64,000 nucleotides of DNA from Methylobacterium sp. SyP6R (GCF_019216885.1 NZ_JAAQRC020000001.1:3649001-3713000); one strand, 5' to 3'. Shown: positions 19,016 through 31,637, counted from the stretch's first letter. The notes: generated from the letters alone by a model not told the origin. A program made the numbers and translations.

Positions 19016-19792
19016 TCACTTCGGCAGTGCGTAGATATTGACCTCCAGCGCGTCGTCGGAAGGACTGGTGAGCGGGGTCAGGTATTCCTCGACGAAAGCG
19101 TCCTGGACCAGGATGCCCTTGGCATCGAGATAGGCCGTCACCGTCTCGTAGGTCTGGTCGATCCCCTCGTAGGGCCCCTTGTGGGTGAAGCGCAGGGCCT
19201 TGCCGCTCGGGGTCGAGCCGAAGCGCAGGTCGTCGGGCAGGCCGGCGGGACGCGGGTTCGGGGCGGCTTCCACCGGCACCATCACCTCGTACTGGAAGCC
19301 GTCGTCGTCGGTGCGTGTGAAGACCGAGAGCGGCTTGCCGGTCGCCTTGATGCCGGCCGCGGCCAGGGCCGCCTCGACCTTGGCGATCGCGTCCTTGAGG
19401 CTCGAGACCGCCTGGTCCCATTTCCCGGTGCCGGACAGGATCGCGGCGGGCTTGGCCGGCAGCGTCACCTCGTCCACGTCGGACGGATCGCCCGGATTGG
19501 CGACGAGCGGCGCGCGTCCCGCCGTCGGCGGCACCGGGGTCGCGGGCGGCAGCGCCTTCTCGGGCGCGGGCGGGGTCGGTGCCTGGTTGGTCCCGGGGCC
19601 GGGGCCCGGCGCCGTGGTGGTCGGCAGCGGCGTCGATTGCGCCGGCGACGGCGTGGAGGCCGGGGGCGCGGCGGGCGAGGGAGCCGGCGCAGGAGCGGGC
19701 GCTGGGGCCGGCGCTTGAGCCAGTACCGAGGCCCCGCAGGCCAGGGAGGCCGCGAGGCCGATCGCGATCGTCGGGAGACGGGTCTTCATCAC
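19016..19792 (-). CDS. Secreted protein with C-terminal GyrI-like effector-binding domain
   Basis: A signal peptide ending around ASVLAQA is followed by a 70-residue Pro/Ala-rich linker. A GyrI/AraC-type ligand-binding domain occupies residues about 110-258. It includes [29 protein letters not shown] (the conserved Gly-Pro-Tyr) and the ending [10 protein letters not shown]. Such domains usually act in the cytoplasm as effector sensors. An exported, linker-bearing version suggests a periplasmic small-molecule binder. The ligand is unknown. Confidence 0.8.
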   Translation of the reverse strand: MMKTRLPTIAIGLAASLACGASVLAQAPAPAPAPAPAPSPAAPPASTPSPAQSTPLPTTTAPGPGPGTNQAPTPPAPEKALPPATPVPPTAGRAPLVANPGDPSDVDEVTLPAKPAAILSGTGKWDQAVSSLKDAIAKVEAALAAAGIKATGKPLSVFTRTDDDGFQYEVMVPVEAAPNPRPAGLPDDLRFGSTPSGKALRFTHKGPYEGIDQTYETVTAYLDAKGILVQDAFVEEYLTPLTSPSDDALEVNIYALPK

Positions 19793-19906
19793 GGGCGCAG
19801 CCTTCCGGGCTTCAAGCGTGGGCCGGCATCGCCGGACGGATCGAACGCGTCAAGCGCAAAGCCGTTGCGGGCCAATCGCGGATGCGTGAGGAGGCGGGTC
19901 TCCTGC

Positions 19907-20036
19907 CGGCTCGCCAGCGAGCCGGTGTCGGCTCGCCAGCGGGCCGGTGTCGGCTCGCCAGCGGGCCGGTGTCGGCTCGCCAGCGGGCCGGTGTCGGCTC
20001 GCCAGCGGGCCGGTGTCGGCTCGCCTGTGCACCGGT
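19907..20036. repeat. 22-bp tandem repeat array upstream of dapF
   Basis: Five 22-bp units (19907, 19929, 19951, 19973, 19995) are followed by a degenerate sixth. Copies 2-5 are identical and copy 1 differs by one base. The period is not a multiple of 3, so it cannot be a conserved peptide repeat. Each junction contains GCCG-GTGT-CGGC, a small hairpin. The array ends about 60 bp before the dapF start and may lie in its leader RNA. Confidence 0.9.
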
Positions 20037-20097
20037 TCTGGTCCATACCCTCCCGGCTCCCCATCTGAGCGGTGCCGTTTTCCGGAGTCTCCTGCCC

Positions 20098-20985
20098 GTG
20101 TCCCCCCTCGCCCATCGCCGCTTCCTGAAGATGAACGGGCTCGGCAACGAGATCGTGGTGCTGGACCTGCGCGGGAGCGACGTGCGGGTGCAGCCGGAGG
20201 AGGCCCGCGCCATCGCGGCCGATCCGGCCTCGCGCTTCGACCAGATGATGGTGCTGCACGACCCCGTGACCCCGGGCACCGACGCCTATGTGCGCATCTA
20301 CAACACCGACGGCTCGGAGGCCGGCGCCTGCGGCAACGGCACCCGCTGCGTCGCCTGGGCGATGCTGGACGATTCCCTCATGGCCCGCCCGACGCTCGGC
20401 GAGAACCTGATGCTCGAAACCCGCCCCGGCCTTCTCGAGGTGGTGCGCGTGTCCCCGGCGGACTTCACCGTCGACATGGGGGCGCCGCGCCTGAAGTGGG
20501 ACGAGATCCCGCTCGCCGAGCCGTTCCCGGATACCCGCCGCATCGAATTGCAGATCGGGCCGATCGACGATCCGGTGCTGCACTCGCCGGGCGCGGTCAG
20601 CATGGGCAACCCGCACGCGGTGTTCTTCGTCGAGCGCGATCCCGACAGCTACGACCTCGCCCGGATCGGCCCGCTGCTCGAATGCCACCCGATCTTCCCG
20701 GACCGGGCCAACATCTCGCTGGCGCAGGTGATCGACCGCGGCCACATCCGCCTGCGGGTCTGGGAGCGCGGCGCCGGCCTCACGCGCGCCTGCGGCACCG
20801 CCGCCTGCGCCTCTCTCGTCGCGGCCGCGCGCCTGCGCCTGACCGATCGCGAGGCCACCGTGACCCTGCCGGGTGGCTCCTTACGCATCGCTTGGGGCGA
20901 GGACGACCACGTCCGCATGACCGGCCCGACCGAACTGGAGCACGAAGGCACCTTCGCCCCCGCTTTGTTCGGGGCGGCCTCGTGA
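20098..20985 (+). CDS. dapF: Diaminopimelate epimerase
   Basis: DapF converts LL- to meso-diaminopimelate for lysine and peptidoglycan synthesis by a two-cysteine, cofactor-free mechanism. Cys of ACGNGTRC and Cys of ACGTAACA are the two catalytic residues; [13 protein letters not shown] is the family N terminus. The GTG at 20098 ([12 protein letters not shown]) gives 295 residues. The longer open frame upstream runs through a DNA repeat array and is not coding. Its stop overlaps the start of mtaB (GTGA). Confidence 0.95.
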   Translation: MSPLAHRRFLKMNGLGNEIVVLDLRGSDVRVQPEEARAIAADPASRFDQMMVLHDPVTPGTDAYVRIYNTDGSEAGACGNGTRCVAWAMLDDSLMARPTLGENLMLETRPGLLEVVRVSPADFTVDMGAPRLKWDEIPLAEPFPDTRRIELQIGPIDDPVLHSPGAVSMGNPHAVFFVERDPDSYDLARIGPLLECHPIFPDRANISLAQVIDRGHIRLRVWERGAGLTRACGTAACASLVAAARLRLTDREATVTLPGGSLRIAWGEDDHVRMTGPTELEHEGTFAPALFGAAS

Positions 20986-22214
20986 GCGTGGAGGTCCTGA
21001 GCTTCGGCTGCCGCCTCAACGCCGCCGAATCGGAGGCGATGCGCCGGCAGGCGGAAGCCGCGGGCCGCAGCGGCCTCCTCCTCGTCAATACCTGCGCGGT
21101 CACGGTCGAAGCCGGCCGGCAGGCCCGCAAGGCGATCCGTGCCGCGATTCGGGCGAATCCGGCGGCGCGGGTGGTGGTGACCGGCTGCGGCGCGCAGGTC
21201 GAGACCGAGGCCTATGCCGCCATGCCGGAAGTGGCCGAGATCCTCGGCAACCGCCGCAAGCTCGACGCAGGCATCTGGACCGATCCCTCGCCCGAGCGGG
21301 TGCGGATCGACGACGTGATGGCGCAGAGGCCCGATCCGCTCCCCGACGCGACGCCGATGCGGGCGCGCACCCGCGCCTTCCTGCCGGTGCAGAACGGCTG
21401 CGACCACCGCTGCACCTTCTGCGTCATCCCGTTCGGCCGCGGTAATTCGCGCTCGGTGCCGGCGGCGAGTGTCGTGGCTCAGGTCCGCTCCCTGGTGGAG
21501 GCCGGCACCCGCGAGGTCGTGCTGACCGGCGTCGACCTGACGGCCTACGGCCGCGACCTCGGCGAGTTCACCCTCGGCGCCCTGGTGCGGGCGATCCTGC
21601 GCGAGGTGCCGGAGCTCGATCGGCTCCGCCTGTCCTCGATCGATTCCGTCGAGGCCGATCCGGAGCTGGTGGCGGCCTTCGGCGAGGAAGCGCGGCTGAT
21701 GCCGCATCTCCACCTCTCGCTCCAGGCCGGCGACGACCTGATCCTTAAGCGCATGAAGCGCCGCCACGGACGGGACGATGCGATCCGGTTCTGCGCCGAG
21801 ATCCGCGCTTTGCGCCCCGACGCGGTGTTCGGCGCCGATCTGATCGCGGGTTTTCCGACCGAGACCGAGGCGCAGTTCGCTCGCTCCCTCGCTCTCGTCG
21901 AGGAATGCGGCCTCGCCCAGCTCCACGTCTTTCCCTACTCGGCCCGCCCCGGCACGCCGGCGGCACGGATGCCTCAGGTCGCGCCCGCCGAGATCCGCGA
22001 GCGCGCCGCCCGCCTGCGCGAGGCCGGCGCCACCGCCTTCGCCCGCCGCCTCGACCGCGAGGTCGGCGAGACCCGACGGATCCTGGCCGAGCGCGGCGGC
22101 ATCGGGCGGACGGAAGGATTCTTGCCGGTGCGGCTGCCGGAGGGGATGGAGGCGGGAGCGCTCGTCGACCTGTCAATTGCCGGTCATGACGGGCGGATGC
22201 TCCACACGGCCTGA
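20982..22214 (+). CDS. mtaB: tRNA (N6-threonylcarbamoyladenosine(37)-C2)-methylthiotransferase MtaB
   Basis: MtaB is a radical SAM enzyme that makes ms2t6A37 in tRNA. The N-terminal methylthiotransferase domain has its three cluster cysteines in SFGCRLN, VNTCAVT and TGCGAQ. The radical SAM cluster is CDHRCTFC, followed by [10 protein letters not shown]. The GTG start overlaps the dapF stop, and dapF-mtaB coupling is common in alphaproteobacteria. The length of 410 residues fits MtaB. MiaB was considered, but the SFGCRLN and CTFCVIP patterns favour MtaB. Confidence 0.92.
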   Translation: MSVEVLSFGCRLNAAESEAMRRQAEAAGRSGLLLVNTCAVTVEAGRQARKAIRAAIRANPAARVVVTGCGAQVETEAYAAMPEVAEILGNRRKLDAGIWTDPSPERVRIDDVMAQRPDPLPDATPMRARTRAFLPVQNGCDHRCTFCVIPFGRGNSRSVPAASVVAQVRSLVEAGTREVVLTGVDLTAYGRDLGEFTLGALVRAILREVPELDRLRLSSIDSVEADPELVAAFGEEARLMPHLHLSLQAGDDLILKRMKRRHGRDDAIRFCAEIRALRPDAVFGADLIAGFPTETEAQFARSLALVEECGLAQLHVFPYSARPGTPAARMPQVAPAEIRERAARLREAGATAFARRLDREVGETRRILAERGGIGRTEGFLPVRLPEGMEAGALVDLSIAGHDGRMLHTA

Positions 22215-22251
22215 TCCCGGCGGCGGCAAGGCAAGTCCAGAACGTAAAAGC

Positions 22252-22276
22252 GCGGGTTCTCTCCTCTCCCCGCGGG
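22252..22276. repeat. Relic end of the composite palindromic repeat
   Basis: GCGCGGGTTCTCTCCTCTCC and the following CGCGGGG match the outer arm of the repeats at 1549-1764 and 31422-31637, but the rest is missing. It directly precedes a different repeat family. Confidence 0.5.
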
Positions 22277-22299
22277 GCTACGGCCGTCACGGAAGTGAT

Positions 22300-22405
22300 T
22301 AGAGCATTCCCCGACGAAGTGGATGCCGGGTCGTCGCAGAAAATGCGGCAAAATCAAAAACCTAGAGAGCTTCGCGATGGCAACGCGATCGTGAAGTGCT
22401 CTAGG
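22300..22405. repeat. TAGAGCATT-type dispersed repeat, copy 1
   Basis: TAGAGCATT, CGACGAAGTGGA, TCGTCGCAGAAAATGCGGCA and AATCAAA are shared in order with a second copy at 27815-27920. The 3' half is a long hairpin (CTAGAG...CTCTAG) whose stem sequence differs from that of the second copy. This family is widespread in Hyphomicrobiales intergenic DNA. Here it lies past the 3' ends of mtaB and pccB, which converge. Confidence 0.75.
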
Positions 22406-22410
22406 TGTGA

Positions 22411-22452
22411 GTGATACGGAATCCGGAAGTCATCTTCCGGATTCCGTATCAC
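22411..22452. terminator. Perfect 19-bp hairpin overlapping the pccB stop codon
   Basis: GTGATACGGAATCCGGAAG and its exact complement flank a TCAT loop. The right arm covers the last codon and the TGA stop of pccB (22449-22451). With no T-run it may act as a stability or processing element or a weak terminator for pccB. It abuts the dispersed repeat at 22300-22405. Confidence 0.7.
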
Positions 22453-23981
22453 AACGGAATGTTGTCGTGCTTTTTCCAGGGCTGCTCGCTCTCCTTGGTG
22501 CGCAGCATGGCGAGCGCCCGGGCGACGCGGCGGCGCGTCGAGTGGGGCATGATCACCTCGTCGATGTAGCCGCGCTCGGCGGCGACGAAGGGCGACATGA
22601 AGCGCTCCTCGTATTCGGCCGTGCGGGCCGCGATCTTCTCCGGATCGCCGAGATCCTGGCGGAAGATGATCTCGACCGCGCCCTTGGCGCCCATCACGGC
22701 GATCTGGGCGGTCGGCCAGGCGTAGTTCACGTCGCCGCCGACATGCTTGGAGGCCATCACGTCGTAGGCGCCGCCGAAGGCCTTGCGGGTGATGACGGTG
22801 ACGAGCGGCACCGTCGCCTGGCTGAAGGCGAAGAGCAGCTTGGCACCGTGCTTGATGAGCCCGCCATATTCCTGTGCCGTGCCCGGCAGGAAGCCCGGCA
22901 CGTCGACGAAGGTGACGATCGGGATCGAGAAGGCGTCGCAGAAGCGCACGAAGCGGGCGGCCTTGCGCGAGGCGTCCGAGTCGAGCACGCCGGCCAGCAC
23001 CATCGGTTGGTTGGCGACGATTCCGACGGTGCGGCCCTCGATCCGGGCAAAGCCCGTGATGATGTTGCGCGCATACGCCGACTGGATCTCGAAGAAGTCC
23101 CCCTCGTCGACCACCCGCCGGATCAGCTCGCCCATGTCGTAGGGCTTGTTCGGGTTGTCGGGGATCAGCGTGTCGAGGCTGCGGTCGAGGCGGGCGGGAT
23201 CGTCGAAGCTCTCCAGCTCCGGCACGCCGGCCTGGTTGTTGGCCGGCAGGAAGTCCATCAGGCGCCGGATCTGCAGCAGCGCCTCGACGTCGTTCTCGTA
23301 GGAACCGTCGGCGATCGACGACTTCGAGGTGTGGACCTTGGCGCCGCCGAGCTCTTCCGCCGTCACCACCTCGTTGGTCACGGTCTTCACCACGTCGGGA
23401 CCGGTCACGAACATGTAGCTCGTGTCGCGCACCATGAAGATGAAGTCGGTCATCGCCGGCGAGTAGACGTCGCCGCCCGCGCACGGTCCCATGATCACAG
23501 AAATCTGCGGGATCACGCCGGACGCGGTGACGTTGCGCTTGAACACCTCGCCGTAGCCGCCGAGCGCAGCCACACCCTCCTGGATGCGGGCGCCGCCGGC
23601 ATCGAAGATGCCGATGATCGGCGCGCGCATCTTGAGCGCCATGTCCTGGACCTTGATGATCTTCTGGGCGTGCGCCTCGGAGAGCGACCCGCCGAAGACC
23701 GTGAAGTCCTTCGAGAACACGAAGACGGCGCGGCCGTTGATGGTGCCCCAGCCGGTGATGACCCCGTCGCCCGGGATCTTCTGCTTCTCCATCCCGAAAT
23801 CGATCGAGCGGTGCTGCACGAACATGTCGAATTCCTCGAACGACCCGGAGTCGAGGAGGAGTTCGATGCGCTCGCGCGCCGTGAGCTTGCCGCGCTTGTG
23901 CTGCGCCGCCACCCGGCTCTCGCCGCCACCGACCCGGGCCTGCGCACGCCGCTGGTCGAGCCGTTCGAGGATGTCCTTCAT
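22449..23981 (-). CDS. pccB: Propionyl-CoA carboxylase beta chain (acyl-CoA carboxyltransferase)
   Basis: PccB transfers CO2 from biotin on PccA to propionyl-CoA, giving methylmalonyl-CoA; in methylotrophs this step belongs to the ethylmalonyl-CoA pathway. The 510-residue protein has both crotonase-fold halves: [42 protein letters not shown] and [16 protein letters not shown]. The ATG at 23981 ([12 protein letters not shown]) matches the family N terminus; an ATG four codons upstream (23993) is an alternative. The alpha subunit is not nearby. Its stop codon is buried in a perfect hairpin. Confidence 0.95.
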   Translation of the reverse strand: MKDILERLDQRRAQARVGGGESRVAAQHKRGKLTARERIELLLDSGSFEEFDMFVQHRSIDFGMEKQKIPGDGVITGWGTINGRAVFVFSKDFTVFGGSLSEAHAQKIIKVQDMALKMRAPIIGIFDAGGARIQEGVAALGGYGEVFKRNVTASGVIPQISVIMGPCAGGDVYSPAMTDFIFMVRDTSYMFVTGPDVVKTVTNEVVTAEELGGAKVHTSKSSIADGSYENDVEALLQIRRLMDFLPANNQAGVPELESFDDPARLDRSLDTLIPDNPNKPYDMGELIRRVVDEGDFFEIQSAYARNIITGFARIEGRTVGIVANQPMVLAGVLDSDASRKAARFVRFCDAFSIPIVTFVDVPGFLPGTAQEYGGLIKHGAKLLFAFSQATVPLVTVITRKAFGGAYDVMASKHVGGDVNYAWPTAQIAVMGAKGAVEIIFRQDLGDPEKIAARTAEYEERFMSPFVAAERGYIDEVIMPHSTRRRVARALAMLRTKESEQPWKKHDNIPL

Positions 23982-24128
23982 GCTGTCGCCCATTCCTGAA
24001 GAAGAGTCGCGCACCCGCCGGGAGGCTTGACCGTGATGCGGCCTTAGCATGCGCCGGGGCAGGGCGAAAACTCGGTCTTTTTGGGCGAGGCACAGGTCCC
24101 GGCGGGTCCGCGCCGGCCCGGAACGCAA

Positions 24129-24166
24129 AGGGCCGCGCCCTCCCTTCGCGGGGGTGGCGCGGCCCT
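24129..24166 (-). terminator. Terminator of the rfb operon
   Basis: AGGGCCGCGCC and GGCGCGGCCCT form an 11-bp perfect stem, extended inward by CTCCC/GGGGT pairs, 24 bp beyond the rfbA stop. On the minus strand it is followed by TTTGCG. It separates the rhamnose operon from pccB. Confidence 0.75.
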
Positions 24167-24190
24167 CAATGCGACGGCGGGTGGATGGGA

Positions 24191-25078
24191 TCAGAGGCCC
24201 TGGCCCGGCTCCTCCTCACGGGCGAGCCGCAGCAGGCTCTGGCCGTAATTGGTCTTGGCGAAGAGCTGGCCGCGGGCCACCACCTGCTCGCGGGTGATGA
24301 AGCCCTGGAGATAGGCGATCTCCTCCAGGCAGGCGACCTGCATGCCCTGGCGGTGCTGGATGACGCGGACGAACTCGCCGGCTTCCAGCAGGTTGTCGTG
24401 GGTCCCGGTATCGAGCCAGGCATAGCCGCGCGACATGCACTCGACGTGGAGCTGGCCGCGATCGAGATAGGCCTGGTTGACGTCGGTGATCTCCAATTCG
24501 CCGCGGGGCGAGGGCTTCACCGCGGCGGCGATGTCGAGCACCTGGTTGTCGTAGAAGTAGAGGCCGGTCACCGCCCAGGGCGATTCCGGGTTCTTCGGCT
24601 TCTCGACGAGCTTGGTGGCGCGCCCCTGCTTGTCGAGGGTGACGACGCCGTAGGCCTCGGGCTGGTCGACGTGGTAGGCGAACACCGTGGCGCCGGTCTC
24701 GCGCGCCTTGGCCTTGGCCAGGAGCTGGCGCATGCCGGCGCCGAAGAACAGGTTGTCGCCGAGCACCAGCGCGACCGAATCGTCGCCGACGAATTCGCGG
24801 CCGATGATGAAGGCCTGGGCCAGCCCTTCCGGCTTCGGCTGCAGCGCGTAGGAGATGTTGATCCCGAACTGCTCGCCGGTGCCGAACAGGCGCTTGTAAT
24901 TGTCGATGTGCTCCGGCGACGAGATCAGCAGGATGTCGCGGATGCCGGCCAGCATCAGCACCGAGACCGGATAGTAGATCATCGGCTTGTCGTAGACCGG
25001 CAGCAGCTGCTTGTTGATCGCCAGCGTCGCCGGGTGCAGCCGCGTGCCGGATCCGCCGGCGAGCACGATGCCCTTCAT
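24191..25078 (-). CDS. rfbA: Glucose-1-phosphate thymidylyltransferase
   Basis: RfbA (RmlA) makes dTDP-glucose, the first step of dTDP-L-rhamnose synthesis. The 295-residue protein opens with the nucleotidyltransferase signature [13 protein letters not shown] and [24 protein letters not shown] and [14 protein letters not shown] are also typical. It is the last gene of the order rfbC-rfbB-rfbD-rfbA, 13 bp after rfbD. The rhamnose probably goes to LPS O-antigen or exopolysaccharide. Confidence 0.96.
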   Translation of the reverse strand: MKGIVLAGGSGTRLHPATLAINKQLLPVYDKPMIYYPVSVLMLAGIRDILLISSPEHIDNYKRLFGTGEQFGINISYALQPKPEGLAQAFIIGREFVGDDSVALVLGDNLFFGAGMRQLLAKAKARETGATVFAYHVDQPEAYGVVTLDKQGRATKLVEKPKNPESPWAVTGLYFYDNQVLDIAAAVKPSPRGELEITDVNQAYLDRGQLHVECMSRGYAWLDTGTHDNLLEAGEFVRVIQHRQGMQVACLEEIAYLQGFITREQVVARGQLFAKTNYGQSLLRLAREEEPGQGL

Positions 25079-25091
25079 GATCGAAAACTCC

Positions 25092-25994
25092 TCAGGCTTG
25101 TTTCGCAGCGGGACCGATCAGCTGGTCCAGGATGTCGTCGAGGGCCGCCTGCCACGGGCGCGGCACGAGGCCGAACGTGGCGGTCAGCGTCTCGGTCGAG
25201 AGTTCGGAATTGGCCGGCCGGGTGACCGGGGTCTTGAAGGCCGTGCTCGGGATCGGCTCGACCGGCACCGCACGCGCACCCCGCGCCGCCGCACCCGCCA
25301 TGATGGCCTTGGCGAAATCGTACCAGGTCGTCGCCCCGGCATTGACGCAGTGATAGGTGCCGGCGGGCGCCGCCTCGTCCTCGATGAGCCGGAGCGCGAT
25401 CGCGACGAGGGCCGCCGCGAGGTCGCCGGCCGAGGTCGGGCAGCCGCGCTGGTCGTCGACCACCGTCAGCGTGTCGCGCTCACCCGCGAGCCGCAGCATC
25501 GTCTTGACGAAGTTCGCCCGGTGCGGGCTCACCACCCAGGCCGTGCGGACCACCGCGTGGCGCGGGTTGCCGGTGCGCACCGCCATCTCGCCGGCGGCCT
25601 TGCTGGCGCCGTAGACGCTGACCGGGTGCACCGGCGCATCGGCGGCGTAGGCCCCCGTGCCGGTCCCGTCGAAGACGTAATCGGTCGAGACGTGGATGAG
25701 CGGGATGCCGGCCTTCGCCGTCTCCGCCGCCAGGTAGGCAGCGCTCAGCGCGTTGAGCCGCCAGGCCGCCGCCACGTCGCTCTCGGCCTTGTCGACCGCC
25801 GTGTACGCGGCGGTGTTGATCACCGCCGCGTAAGGCCGCTCGGCAACGGCGCGGGCGACCGCGGCCTCGTCGGTGATGTCCAGCGCCTCCCGGGTCGGAG
25901 CGTGAATCACCACGCCCTCCCCGAAGGATTGCCGCTGCAACTCGGTGCCGACCTGCCCGCCGCCGCCGAGGACCAAGATCTCCCGCCGCGCCAT
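25092..25994 (-). CDS. rfbD: dTDP-4-dehydrorhamnose reductase
   Basis: RfbD (RmlD) reduces dTDP-4-keto-L-rhamnose to dTDP-L-rhamnose with NAD(P)H. An extended SDR of 300 residues: [13 protein letters not shown] is the cofactor motif, [11 protein letters not shown] and STDYVFDG are family signatures, and YGASKAAGE holds the Tyr-Lys pair. It lies 4 bp after rfbB and 13 bp before rfbA. Confidence 0.95.
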   Translation of the reverse strand: MARREILVLGGGGQVGTELQRQSFGEGVVIHAPTREALDITDEAAVARAVAERPYAAVINTAAYTAVDKAESDVAAAWRLNALSAAYLAAETAKAGIPLIHVSTDYVFDGTGTGAYAADAPVHPVSVYGASKAAGEMAVRTGNPRHAVVRTAWVVSPHRANFVKTMLRLAGERDTLTVVDDQRGCPTSAGDLAAALVAIALRLIEDEAAPAGTYHCVNAGATTWYDFAKAIMAGAAARGARAVPVEPIPSTAFKTPVTRPANSELSTETLTATFGLVPRPWQAALDDILDQLIGPAAKQA

Positions 25995-25998
25995 CGCC

Positions 25999-27051
25999 TT
26001 ACTCCGCGCTCAGGCCGAGGCGCTCGCCGGAATAGCGGCCCTCGCGGATCGGGCGCCACCACGACTCGTTGTCGAGGTACCAGCGCACGGTGTCCTCGAG
26101 CGCCTGCTCGAACGTGCGGCTCGGCTTGTAGCCGACCTCGGCCTCGGCCTTGCTCGGGTCGATGGCGTAGCGCCGGTCGTGGCCCGGGCGATCGGTGACG
26201 AACTTGATGAGGCGCTCGTGCGGGCCGGCCTCGGGACGGAGACGGTCGAAGATCGCGCAGAGCGTCTTGACCACGTCGAGGTTGTTGCGCACCGAGCGGC
26301 CGCCGAGCAGGTAGGTCTCGCCGACCCGGCCCTTCTCCAGCACGGCGACGAGGCCGCGGGCATGGTCCTCGACGTGGATCCAGTCGCGCTCGTTCTGGCC
26401 GTCGCCGTAGACGGGGAGGTTCTTGCCCTCCAGCGCGTTGAGGATCATCAGCGGGATCAGCTTCTCGGGGAAGTGCCGCGGGCCGTAATTGTTCGAGCAG
26501 TTGGTCACCAGCACCGGCAGGCCGTAGGTCTCGTGCCAGGCCCGGGCCAGGTGGTCGGAGGCCGCCTTCGAGGCCGAGTAGGGCGAGCGCGGGTCGTAGC
26601 GGCTGTCCTCGGTGAAGAAGCCGCCCGGGGGTAGCGAGCCGTAGACCTCGTCGGTCGAGACGTGGAGGAAGCGGAAGGCGTCGCGCTCAGGCCCCTCGAG
26701 GGTGTTGTAGTAGGCGCGGGCCGCCTCCAGCATCACCTGGGTGCCGACGACGTTGGTGCGGATGAAGGCACCCGGCCCGGTGATCGAGCGGTCGACGTGG
26801 CTCTCGGCGGCGAGGTGCATCACCGCCTCGGGGCGGAACTCGGAGAAGAGCGCACCGACCTTCTCGTGATCGCAGATATCGGCCTCGGCGAAGCGGTGCC
26901 GGTTGTCGCCCTTGAGCGGCATCAGCGAGATCGGGTTCGCCGCGTAGGTGAGCGCGTCGAGGGTCAGGACCTCGTGGCCGAGTTCCTGGACGAGGTGCAG
27001 GACCAGGGCCGAGCCGATGAAGCCGCAGCCGCCCGTGACGAGGATGCGCAT
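25999..27051 (-). CDS. rfbB: dTDP-glucose 4,6-dehydratase
   Basis: RfbB (RmlB) converts dTDP-glucose to dTDP-4-keto-6-deoxyglucose using bound NAD+. The 350-residue protein has the [10 protein letters not shown] cofactor motif, [21 protein letters not shown] with the Asp-Glu catalytic pair, and [11 protein letters not shown]. It is followed 4 bp later by rfbD. Confidence 0.97.
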   Translation of the reverse strand: MRILVTGGCGFIGSALVLHLVQELGHEVLTLDALTYAANPISLMPLKGDNRHRFAEADICDHEKVGALFSEFRPEAVMHLAAESHVDRSITGPGAFIRTNVVGTQVMLEAARAYYNTLEGPERDAFRFLHVSTDEVYGSLPPGGFFTEDSRYDPRSPYSASKAASDHLARAWHETYGLPVLVTNCSNNYGPRHFPEKLIPLMILNALEGKNLPVYGDGQNERDWIHVEDHARGLVAVLEKGRVGETYLLGGRSVRNNLDVVKTLCAIFDRLRPEAGPHERLIKFVTDRPGHDRRYAIDPSKAEAEVGYKPSRTFEQALEDTVRWYLDNESWWRPIREGRYSGERLGLSAE

Positions 27052-27092
27052 GGGGTGGGTGATCTCCGAAAAGGTGGGTGCCCGTCAGGGCG

Positions 27093-27647
27093 TCAGAACA
27101 GCGGGGGCAGGTCGGCGAAGCGGGGCGCGATCGTGTCCTTGGCCGAGAGCTGGGCCTCGGCCTCGCTCACCGGCCAGTCGATGCCGAGGTCCGGATCGTT
27201 CCACAGCACGGCGCCGTCATGCTCGGGGCTGTAGACGCCGCCGGCGACCTTGTAGGCCACCATCGTGTCCGGCTCGAGGGTGCAGAAACCGTGGCCGAAG
27301 CCGATCGGCACGTAGAGCTGGTGGCCGTTCTCGGCGTCGAGGCGGGCGGCGACGTGCCGGCCGTAGGTGGGCGAATCCCGGCGCAGGTCGACCGCAACGT
27401 CGAGGATCGCCCCGGAGAGGACGCGGATCAGCTTGGCCTGGGCGAAGGGATGGCGCTGGAAATGCAGGCCGCGGACGGTGCCCTGCTGCGCCGAGAAGGA
27501 CTGGTTGTCCTGGATGAAGCGGTCCTCGATGCCGCCGGCGGCCAGGAGGTCGGCCCGGTAGGTCTCCGAGAACCAGCCGCGGGCATCGCCGTGCCGCTTC
27601 GGGATCACCAGCTTCACCGCCGGGATCGCCTGATCGATGACCTGCAT
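27093..27647 (-). CDS. rfbC: dTDP-4-dehydrorhamnose 3,5-epimerase
   Basis: RfbC (RmlC) epimerises C3 and C5 of the 4-keto sugar. The 184-residue cupin has RGLHFQ with the catalytic His, DVAVDLRRDSPTYGRHV and PIGFGHGFCTL. The ATG at 27647 with GGTGGG upstream gives the standard N terminus MQVIDQAIPAVKLV. It is the first gene of the rfbCBDA operon, so the operon promoter should lie just above it. Confidence 0.95.
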   Translation of the reverse strand: MQVIDQAIPAVKLVIPKRHGDARGWFSETYRADLLAAGGIEDRFIQDNQSFSAQQGTVRGLHFQRHPFAQAKLIRVLSGAILDVAVDLRRDSPTYGRHVAARLDAENGHQLYVPIGFGHGFCTLEPDTMVAYKVAGGVYSPEHDGAVLWNDPDLGIDWPVSEAEAQLSAKDTIAPRFADLPPLF

Positions 27648-28105
27648 CCTGCCCACCTTCCGATAACGCGCGCCTGATCGATGCGGGGCTCTTGCCCGGC
27701 AAACATGGCACAACGGCGTCGCCCGGACCTGCCGCAGGCCGCATGCCTGCAGCCTCTACTTCGCAGGCGCGAGATGAGCAAGATCGGCCGCAGACCGGAG
27801 ACGGCGAAGGGCAATAGAGCATTTTCCGACGAAGTGGAGACCGGTTCGTCGCAGAAAATGCGGCAGAATCAAAGGCCTGGAGCATCGTCTGATTGCAGCG
27901 CGATCGGACGATGCTCCAGGCGTGCGTACAGCCCCGCGCAACCGGGAAGGCCGCGTGGATCGGCACGCCGCGGAATTTCTGGACGGATGGGCAAACCTTC
28001 GGGACGATGTCCCGACAGGTCGGCCTATACGCTCAGGCGAGATGGCGCGAAACCTCGTCGGCCGCGGCCGGGTCTGCCTCGCAGGCCCGGCCGGCTTGTG
28101 CAGCC
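27648..28105. other. Intergenic gap between alaS and rfbC
   Basis: The gap is 458 bp. It contains the TAGAGCATT-type repeat (27815-27920) and, presumably, the leftward promoter for rfbC above 27650. I see no gene or clear promoter motif. Confidence 0.5.
27815..27920. repeat. TAGAGCATT-type dispersed repeat, copy 2
   Basis: It shares TAGAGCATT, CGACGAAGTGGA, TTCGTCGCAGAAAATGCGGC and AATCAAA with the copy at 22300-22405. The terminal hairpin (CCTGGAGCATCGTC pairing with GACGATGCTCCAGG) is different in sequence from copy 1 but equally well paired, so structure rather than sequence is kept. Confidence 0.75.
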
Positions 28106-30772
<2,667 letters not shown>

Positions 30773-30977
30773 GGGAAGAATCGTCTCTGCGGAAGGCGGG
30801 CCGGGCGGGCGCGGATATCGGGGCGCACCGGCGGGCGGCCCGCGGATGCATCCGCGTGTCTTTAGTCACGCGCTTCCCCCGTGTCGAGGCGGGCCCGCGC
30901 CGCTATCTGAGCCGGGGCAAGTATCTGAAGCCCGGGGACGCGCGGCCGCCGGCCCGCCCGGCAGGAGCCACGCCATC

Positions 30978-31391
30978 ATGACCGACGAGATCCGCCTCCT
31001 CGCCCTCTCGGCCGCCCTCGGCTTCGTCCACATCATGGCGGCGTCCGTCGCCGGGCTCCAGCAGCGCGGCGGCCTGACCTGGGCGGCGGGCAACCGCGAC
31101 AACGAGGGTGAGGTCACCGGCGCCGCCGCCCGGCTGAAGCGGGCCTCGGCCAACTTCTTCGAGACCTTCCCGCTCTTCGCCGCCCTGGTTCTGGCCGCCG
31201 CGGTCTCGGGCCGTCAGGGCGGCGCGGTGGCGTGGGGAGCGGAGCTCTATTTCTGGGCTCGCCTCCTCTACCTGCCGATCTACGGCTTCGGCATTCCGTG
31301 GATCCGCACGCCGGTCTGGGGCGTGGCGATCGTCGGGATCGGGTTCGTGTTCGCCGGGCTGTTCGGCTGGGCCGGGCCGGGAGCCCTGTGA
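30978..31391 (+). CDS. MAPEG family membrane protein
   Basis: A 137-residue four-helix membrane protein of the MAPEG (eicosanoid/glutathione metabolism) superfamily. It shows the typical RASANFFETFPLFAALVL stretch and ELYFWARLLYLPIYGFGIPW. Bacterial members of this subgroup lack a known substrate. The ATG at 30978 has GGCAGGAG upstream; a longer in-frame reading is not supported. It converges with recA across a palindromic repeat. Confidence 0.88.
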   Translation: MTDEIRLLALSAALGFVHIMAASVAGLQQRGGLTWAAGNRDNEGEVTGAAARLKRASANFFETFPLFAALVLAAAVSGRQGGAVAWGAELYFWARLLYLPIYGFGIPWIRTPVWGVAIVGIGFVFAGLFGWAGPGAL

Positions 31392-31421
31392 CGAGCGGGT
31401 CTTTCGGAGGACCAGAACAGG

Positions 31422-31637
31422 CGCGGGTTTCCCCTCTCCCCGCGGGCGGGGAGAGGCTTTCGTCCCCCTTGCAGGGGACGAAAGGAGCCCGCAGGGCGAG
31501 GGTGAGGGGGTGTTTCCGGAGGAGCCTCACTCGTCGAGGCCCCCTCACCCTCGCTCCGGCTTCGCCTGCGCTTGCTCCATCGACGACAAGGTCGATGGAG
31601 CCCTCTCCCCGCCCGCGGGGAGAGGGGGATACCCGCG
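31422..31637. repeat. Composite palindromic intergenic repeat, copy 2
   Basis: The outer arms (CGCGGGTTTCCCCTCTCCCC left, GGGGATACCCGCG right) and the inner GAGGGTGAGGGGG/CCCCCTCACCCTC arms match copy 1 at 1549-1764. The side hairpins (CTTTCGTCCCC/GGGGACGAAAG and GCTCCATCGA/TCGATGGAGC) have different sequences from copy 1 yet are perfectly paired. It lies between two convergent genes and could serve as a bidirectional terminator. Confidence 0.85.

Noticed and set aside
19907..20036. Tandem array considered as a CRISPR
   Set aside because: Units are directly adjacent with no spacers and there are no cas genes.
22216..22448. ftsY expected after dapF-mtaB
   Set aside because: The region holds only repeats; ftsY is not in this window.
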